Shown here piece after piece: positions 59,046 through 64,000 of a DNA stretch of 64,000 bases. Under the pieces are notes generated by a model. It was not told where the DNA came from and made no database searches. It saw only the letters and a program-made list of their open reading frames with translations. Position numbers and translations under genes: made by a program. The number at the start of each line of letters is the position of its first letter. Position 1 is the first letter of the stretch. The stretch spans positions 23,733-87,732 of the forward strand of contig CAJWHE010000004.1 of assembly GCA_913041145.1 (NCBI GenBank), written 5' to 3'. The stretch comes from an uncultured Paracoccaceae bacterium. GTDB lineage: Bacteria > Pseudomonadota > Alphaproteobacteria > Rhodobacterales > Rhodobacteraceae.

Positions 59046-59973
59046 TTTGAAAATACTTCGAGAAAAAGTACTTCTTCACGGTAGTGTCTGTCGCACGGTA
59101 ATAGTTGAAACAAAAGGCTCGGTACCTAGGGAAACTGGAACAGAAATGCTTATTTGGGAAGGTGGCCAGCAAGGCACCATCGGAGGGGGAGCTTTGGAGT
59201 TCCAAGCAACTAAAAAGAGTTTCGATGGCGAATACTTAAAAACAGTACCTCTTGGTCCAAATTTAGGACAGTGCTGTGGCGGTAGCGTGACACTAGTAAA
59301 TGAAATTTTTAACCTCGACCGTTTGGATCGAATGAACTCCAAAAACTTTTTTTCTAGACAAGTTGCAGGTTCAAACGAAAAACCCCCTTCTATCTTGAAA
59401 TTAGAAAATAACATAAATAACATGTCCGGTGAGAAGGAAAGGTGTTTACTTTCTAAAGGATGGTTAATCGAGTCAGTAAAGACAAATAAGACCCCTATTT
59501 GGATATATGGAGCTGGCCATGTTGGACAGGCTTTGATTCATATACTTTCACAGTTACCGGAATTTGAGTTAACTTGGCTAGATACAAGTAAAGAAAGGTT
59601 TCCTAAAAATATACCCCACAATGTGAAAGTTTTATACTCTCATGAACTTCCCTCTCTAACAGAATACGCACCAGAAAGCTGTCAACATTTGATACTAACA
59701 TACTCTCACGCGCTTGACTTAGATCTATGCCATAGGCTCTTAGGTAGCTCCTTTTATAGTATTGGACTTATAGGTTCTAAAACAAAGTGGGCGAGATTCC
59801 AAAAACGGCTTACTGAACTTGGGCACTCTTCAGATAACATCCAGAAAATATCATGTCCTATTGGTAATCCTTTATTAGGGAAACAACCTCAGGCAATAGC
59901 TATTAGTGTCGCCCAAGAGCTCTTATTAAATCAAAATGCCGAAAAACCGGGAAAGACAGTCAAAAATGAGTAG
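59035..59973 (+). CDS. xdhC: Xanthine dehydrogenase accessory protein XdhC
   Basis: This 312-residue protein binds molybdopterin cofactor and delivers it to XDH. MLIWEGGQQGTIGGGALEF and the Rossmann-like IYGAGHVGQALIHIL are typical, and GLIGSKTKWARFQKRL follows. I choose the ATG at 59035 with AGGG 7 bases upstream, 11 bases inside xdhB; a TTG at 59020 is the other option. Its end overlaps the next gene, an ABC ATPase, by 8 bases. Confidence 0.9.
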   Translation: MAFDLKILREKVLLHGSVCRTVIVETKGSVPRETGTEMLIWEGGQQGTIGGGALEFQATKKSFDGEYLKTVPLGPNLGQCCGGSVTLVNEIFNLDRLDRMNSKNFFSRQVAGSNEKPPSILKLENNINNMSGEKERCLLSKGWLIESVKTNKTPIWIYGAGHVGQALIHILSQLPEFELTWLDTSKERFPKNIPHNVKVLYSHELPSLTEYAPESCQHLILTYSHALDLDLCHRLLGSSFYSIGLIGSKTKWARFQKRLTELGHSSDNIQKISCPIGNPLLGKQPQAIAISVAQELLLNQNAEKPGKTVKNE

Positions 59974-61489
59974 CTCCTCTCTCTTAGAAATAAATGGCAT
60001 AACAAAGTCATATCCAGGTGTAATAGCTAATGAGGATGTCAAATTTACAATAAAAACTGGCGAAATACATGCATTACTTGGTGAGAATGGGGCTGGGAAA
60101 TCAACTTTAGTTAAAACAATATATGGATTAGTAAAGCCAGATAAAGGTTTGATGAAACTTAATGGAAATCTTTACTCACCAAACGAACCACGAGATGCTA
60201 GGACTTGTGGAGTAGCCATGGTCTTTCAACACTTTTCTTTATTTAACGCACTAACAGTCGCAGAGAATATAGCACTTGGAATGGAATCTCCTCCAAGTAT
60301 CGACCGTCTATCCAATAAGATTGAAACCATTTCAATTGAATATGGTTTGCCAATAAACCCAGAGAAAATGGTTGGGAGTCTTTCTGCCGGGGAACAGCAA
60401 AGGGTAGAAATAATAAGATGCTTATTACAAAACCCTAAACTTTTAATAATGGATGAACCAACATCAGTTCTCACACCAAATGAAATAAAAACTCTCTTTA
60501 ATACTCTTAAAAAATTAAAAAGTGAGGGAACTTCAATTTTATATATATCTCATAAATTAGAAGACATTCGATCCATTTGCGATACAGCAACAATTTTGCG
60601 TGGTGGTAAAAATGTTGGGACATGTGATCCAAAAAAAGAAAATGTAAGAAATATAGCTGAAATGATGATAGGGGAGACAATAAAAATACCTAAAAAAAAA
60701 TCAACAATAAGTAAATTGGTTGCGCTAGAAGTAGATTGTCTGAATTGGGTTCCTAGAGATTCTTCGCAAAAACAATTAAAGAATATTAGCTTCAAGTTAC
60801 TTAAGGGTGAAATACTAGGGATCGGTGGGGTTGCTGGTAATGGGCAAGATGAACTGACGGAAATTCTTTCTGGTGAGGTCTTGAGTAATAAAAATACAAT
60901 TAGACTTTTTGATAACCCCATTGGAGATATTGGAGTAAACAAAAGGCGCTTGCTGGGCTTACTAACTGCGCCTGAGGAACGGTTAGGACACGCAGCAATA
61001 CCGGATATGGACTTAATAGAAAATACTAATCTTACAGCACATACCCGGGAGAATTTAGTGAAAAAAAGTGGGATAGTCGACTGGGAAAAAACTCATGAAC
61101 TTGCCAAAAATATAATAAAAGAATTTGATGTCCGAACTCCAAACGCCAAAGTTGCTGCAGGGTCTTTATCTGGTGGAAATTTACAAAAATTCGTAATTGG
61201 ACGTGAAGTTCTCCAAAAGCCTCTAGTATTTATAGTTAATCAACCAACTTGGGGCGTTGACGCAGCTGCGGCCAGTTCGATAAGACAAGCTATTCTAGAT
61301 CTTGCATCTACGGGTTCTGCAGTTATCATTATCAGTCAGGATTTAGATGAATTACTCGAATTAACTGATAATTTTATGGCTATTAATAGTGGAGAAATGT
61401 CGCAAAAGATAAATACACAAGGGTTAACTGTAGATGAAATCGGCTTAATGATAGGCGGAACAGGTGCTTACTGGAAACGGCATGATTAG
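59966..61489 (+). CDS. Nucleoside-type ABC transporter ATP-binding protein (two ATPase domains)
   Basis: This 507-residue duplicated ABC ATPase powers the BMP-type importer. The first half has GENGAGKST and SAGEQQRVEI; the second has degenerate VAGNGQDEL and SGGNLQKFVIGRE. The two-domain, RbsA/NupA-like layout is typical of nucleoside or simple-sugar uptake. Start choice is 59966, giving MSSSSLLEINGITKSYPG; 59936 adds 10 residues. It overlaps xdhC by 8 bases and the first permease by 8 bases. Substrate is inferred from context. Confidence 0.9.
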   Translation: MSSSSLLEINGITKSYPGVIANEDVKFTIKTGEIHALLGENGAGKSTLVKTIYGLVKPDKGLMKLNGNLYSPNEPRDARTCGVAMVFQHFSLFNALTVAENIALGMESPPSIDRLSNKIETISIEYGLPINPEKMVGSLSAGEQQRVEIIRCLLQNPKLLIMDEPTSVLTPNEIKTLFNTLKKLKSEGTSILYISHKLEDIRSICDTATILRGGKNVGTCDPKKENVRNIAEMMIGETIKIPKKKSTISKLVALEVDCLNWVPRDSSQKQLKNISFKLLKGEILGIGGVAGNGQDELTEILSGEVLSNKNTIRLFDNPIGDIGVNKRRLLGLLTAPEERLGHAAIPDMDLIENTNLTAHTRENLVKKSGIVDWEKTHELAKNIIKEFDVRTPNAKVAAGSLSGGNLQKFVIGREVLQKPLVFIVNQPTWGVDAAAASSIRQAILDLASTGSAVIIISQDLDELLELTDNFMAINSGEMSQKINTQGLTVDEIGLMIGGTGAYWKRHD

Positions 61490-62567
61490 ATTAGAAAAGA
61501 GACCACAGCCTTCTAAGAAATGGACATCCATAACACCATTTCTTGCAGTTTTGGCAACTATGTTTGTAGGTGGAATTATGTTTTGGGCTCTTGGGCAAGA
61601 TCCTATTGAAGCAATAAGAATTATATTTTGGGATCCACTCTTTAATCCTCAGTTTGCCAGTTATGCAAGGCCTCAAATATTAGTTAAAGCTGGACCTTTA
61701 GTCCTTATAGCACTTGGCTTATCTCTTGGTTTTAGGGCTAATATATGGAATATCGGTGCAGAGGGTCAATATATAATTGGTGCCATATGTGGTGCTGGCG
61801 TGGGATTAGCTTTTTACCCAAGCGAGGGGTGGTTTATTTTTCCACTAATGGTAATTGCTGGAGCGCTCGGTGGATTTTTATGGGCAATGATTCCTGCAAT
61901 ATTAAAAATAAAATTTAATACAAACGAAATATTAGTTTCCTTAATGTTAGTATATGTTGCCGAAAAAATATTAGTAAGTGTTTCCCTTGGTTTAATGCGA
62001 AACCCAGAAGGTGGCGGGTTCCCGGGATCACGAAACCTCCAGTATTATAAAGCAGCTTCAAACCCAGAACTCATTTCTGGTACAGGGATGCATTGGGGAG
62101 TCCTAGTAGCAATAGCTCTGACCTGTCTAACTTATATAATGTTAACAAAACATATCCTTGGTTTTCAAATAAAAATTAGTGGTCAATCCAATAAAGCAGC
62201 TCGTTTTTCAGGAACAAACCCTTCGATCATAACAGCTATATGTTTGGGCGTCTCCGGAGCATTAGCTGGTTTAGCAGGTCTATTCGAAGTCTCAGGCCCA
62301 TCAGGGCAAATAAGTATCGACTTTAATGTAGGATACGGTTTTACAGCAATTATCGTAGCATTTTTGGGAAGGCTGAATCCGTTTGGAATTCTTCTAGCAG
62401 GTCTATTAATGGCTTTAACATATATTGGGGGAGAGCTTGCACAATTCATGTTGGGTCTTCCTGCTGCTGCAATTCAGGCATTTCAAGGAATGTTACTATT
62501 CTTCTTACTAGCGGGAGATATTTTAACAAACTATCGACCTAAGTTTACATATAAAAAGAGGTTATAA
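61482..62567 (+). CDS. Nucleoside-type ABC transporter permease (first)
   Basis: This 361-residue integral membrane protein (about 8 to 10 hydrophobic segments) starts MIRLEKRPQPSKKW, a usual form for the NupB/BMP permease family. GFRANIWNIGAEGQYIIGAICGAG and KFNTNEILVSLMLVYVAEKI are family blocks. The ATG at 61482 is preferred over a GTG at 61464. It overlaps the ATPase gene by 8 bases and the second permease by one base (TAATG). Confidence 0.92.
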   Translation: MIRLEKRPQPSKKWTSITPFLAVLATMFVGGIMFWALGQDPIEAIRIIFWDPLFNPQFASYARPQILVKAGPLVLIALGLSLGFRANIWNIGAEGQYIIGAICGAGVGLAFYPSEGWFIFPLMVIAGALGGFLWAMIPAILKIKFNTNEILVSLMLVYVAEKILVSVSLGLMRNPEGGGFPGSRNLQYYKAASNPELISGTGMHWGVLVAIALTCLTYIMLTKHILGFQIKISGQSNKAARFSGTNPSIITAICLGVSGALAGLAGLFEVSGPSGQISIDFNVGYGFTAIIVAFLGRLNPFGILLAGLLMALTYIGGELAQFMLGLPAAAIQAFQGMLLFFLLAGDILTNYRPKFTYKKRL

Positions 62568-63499
62568 TGGATTTTTCTTCTCTAAGCCCAGTTGCGCTTT
62601 TGGCAAGCTTAATGGTAGCGGCCACCCCAATTATGTTAGCAGCAATTGGTGAGCTAGTTGTAGAAAAGTCAGGGGTTTTGAATCTTGGCGTAGAAGGTAT
62701 GATGATAGTTGGAGCTGTGTGTGGTTTTATAACCGCTGTTGAAACAGGATCTGCGTGGTTTGGATTGTTAGGCGCTGCTTTAGGTGGGATATTAATCTCA
62801 AGTATTTTTGCTTTCCTCACGCAAATTTTATTAGCCAATCAAGTCGCATCAGGTCTAGCTTTAACTTTATTTGGCTTAGGTGTCTCGGCGATGATTGGCA
62901 ATGGCTATACAGGTATTAAACCCCCAGGGTTTAATACTGTGCACATACCCCTATTAAGTGATCTTCCATTTATAGGGCCAGCCATTCTTAGTCATGACCC
63001 AATTGTTTATATAGGGATATTACTAGTCATCTTAGTTTGGTATTTCTTAAATAAAACAAAAAATGGATTAGTCCTTAGGGCAGTTGGTGAAAATCATGAT
63101 GCCGCGCATGCACTTGGTTATAAAGTAATATGGATTCGTTTTTCTGCTATCCTGTTTGGTGGGATGTGTGCTGGATTGGGAGGCGCTTATTTGTCACTTG
63201 TGAGGGTGCCTCAGTGGACAGAGGGTATGACAGCTGGTGCAGGCTGGATTGCTCTTGCCATTGTTGTTTTTGCTAGCTGGAAACCCTATCGACTTATATT
63301 AGGAGCTTATTTATTTGGTGGTGTGACCATTATGCAGCTTAATTTACAGGCTCTTGGAGTAGAAATTGGAATAGCCTATTTGTCGATGGCGCCATATCTG
63401 GTAACAATTATAGTACTAGTTATGATTTCATCGAATCATTTGCGTTCTTCTGCGAATGCTCCTGGTTCTTTGGGACGTATTTTTCACGCCTCTCAATGA
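62567..63499 (+). CDS. Nucleoside-type ABC transporter permease (second)
   Basis: This 310-residue membrane protein partners the preceding permease. The blocks AAIGELVVEKSGVLNLGVEGMMIVGAVCGF and RAVGENHDAAHALGYKVIWIRFSAILFGGMCAGLGGAYLSL are diagnostic of the second BMP/nucleoside permease. The ATG shares one base with the previous stop. It is followed by the BMP-family binding protein gene after 31 bases. Confidence 0.92.
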   Translation: MDFSSLSPVALLASLMVAATPIMLAAIGELVVEKSGVLNLGVEGMMIVGAVCGFITAVETGSAWFGLLGAALGGILISSIFAFLTQILLANQVASGLALTLFGLGVSAMIGNGYTGIKPPGFNTVHIPLLSDLPFIGPAILSHDPIVYIGILLVILVWYFLNKTKNGLVLRAVGENHDAAHALGYKVIWIRFSAILFGGMCAGLGGAYLSLVRVPQWTEGMTAGAGWIALAIVVFASWKPYRLILGAYLFGGVTIMQLNLQALGVEIGIAYLSMAPYLVTIIVLVMISSNHLRSSANAPGSLGRIFHASQ

Positions 63500-63530
63500 G
63501 GTAATGCTAAAACGTAAAAAGGAAACATGT

Positions 63531-64000
63531 ATGAAACTTTTAAAATCTATTTTACTCGGCGGTGCTCTATTAATGAGTGCCACATTTACTGCGAATGCCG
63601 CTGATCCAATAAAAGTTGGGTTTGTCTATGTAGGTCCCACAAACGATGGTGGCTGGACTCAAGCACATGATAAAGGTCGCCTCGCTCTAGAAGCGGCACT
63701 TGGTGATAAAGTGGAAACAGTCTACGTAGAAAATGTAGCAGAAGGCCCAGACTCAGAACGGGTAATGACTCAAATGGCCCTCAGTGGTGCTGATCTAATT
63801 TTTACTACTTCTTTTGGGTATATGGATCCAACACTAAATGTAGCAGCAAAGTTTCCCAACGTAAAATTTGAGCATGCTACTGGGTACAAAACATCTGATA
63901 ATATGAGTAATTACTCCGCACGCTTTTATGAAGGTAGAGCAATTCAAGGTCACATTGCCGGTAGTATGACTAAGTCTAATATAATTGGATATATTGCTTC
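63531..64000 (+). CDS. BMP-family periplasmic binding protein, N-terminal part
   Basis: This gene is cut by the right edge; about 156 codons are visible. A signal peptide (MKLLKSILLGGALLMSATFTANA) ends in an AnA site rather than a lipobox. The mature protein starts ADPIKVGFVYVGPTNDGGWTQAHDKGR, the BMP (basic membrane protein) family opening, followed by VENVAEGPDSERVMTQMALSGADLIFTTSFGYMD. BMP proteins bind nucleosides or purines and feed the adjacent ABC components. AAGGAAA precedes the ATG. Confidence 0.92.
   Translation, partial: MKLLKSILLGGALLMSATFTANAADPIKVGFVYVGPTNDGGWTQAHDKGRLALEAALGDKVETVYVENVAEGPDSERVMTQMALSGADLIFTTSFGYMDPTLNVAAKFPNVKFEHATGYKTSDNMSNYSARFYEGRAIQGHIAGSMTKSNIIGYIA

Noticed and set aside
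1..64000. CRISPR array, insertion sequence, prophage or integron
   Set aside because: No spaced direct repeats, transposase, integrase, phage protein or terminal inverted repeat of useful length was found while reading the window.

Overview
The window is a gene-dense, AT-rich stretch of bacterial chromosome. It holds about 51 protein genes (two cut by the window edges) and two tRNA genes. Gene content points to an alphaproteobacterium, most likely a low-GC marine member of the Rhodobacterales (Roseobacter-type). Evidence for this is GcrA (the CcrM-linked cell-cycle regulator), RpmB/LepA/RpoD of alphaproteobacterial type, DUF1489 and DUF6280-like proteins, a TolC/isoaspartyl-methyltransferase-like pair, and a class II ribonucleotide reductase. 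The metabolism also fits: osmolyte and methylated-amine catabolism, and purine scavenging. The order-level assignment is inference. No insertion sequence, phage gene, CRISPR array, integrase or rRNA gene was seen.

Layout. 1-3193: rpoD (partial) and dnaG, remnants of the macromolecular synthesis operon, on the minus strand. 3275-8280: soxBDAG, heterotetrameric sarcosine oxidase, with a good promoter at 8359-8386. 8400-14950: a hydroxyacid dehydrogenase, an esterase, lepA, a copper chaperone, rpmB, meaB and a DUF3108 protein. 15259-24426: valS, two aminotransferases, ygfZ, an inositol-phosphatase family gene and argD-argF. 24657-27018: gcrA, rimO and a DUF393 protein. 27058-32784: a carnitine/acetoacetate region. 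The plus strand carries an HDAH-type amidohydrolase and scoAB. The opposing minus strand carries a BKACE enzyme, a carnitine dehydrogenase-thioesterase fusion and an SDR. 32877-43066: an aldo-keto reductase, an ImuA-like protein, an MFS transporter, metG, tRNA-Leu, efp, cobQ, a TolC-like protein and tRNA-Cys. 43130-55215: an M20 peptidase, uppS, nrdJ, DUF1489, a secreted peptidoglycan-binding/hydrolase fusion, hisS, slyX and dnaE. 55378-64000: xdhABC followed by a BMP-type nucleoside ABC transporter, cut off by the right edge.

How the genes fit together. The carnitine genes can be read as L-carnitine to 3-dehydrocarnitine (dehydrogenase domain). The next step gives betainyl-CoA plus acetoacetate (BKACE), then glycine betaine (fused thioesterase domain). 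ScoAB would activate the acetoacetate. Glycine betaine is the upstream precursor of sarcosine, the substrate of SoxBDAG at the other end of the window, although the intervening demethylation enzymes are not here. The xdhABC-BMP/ABC block reads as uptake and oxidation of purine nucleosides or bases. CobQ (corrinoid synthesis) is compatible with the cobalamin-dependent NrdJ.

Several genes appear to start with TTG or GTG, and I placed starts by Shine-Dalgarno position and family N-termini. The most interesting items are the convergent carnitine region with its adjacent HDAH-type amidohydrolase, the secreted peptidoglycan-binding/hydrolase fusion, the 308-base leader before valS, and a cluster of GANTC sites between argD and gcrA.
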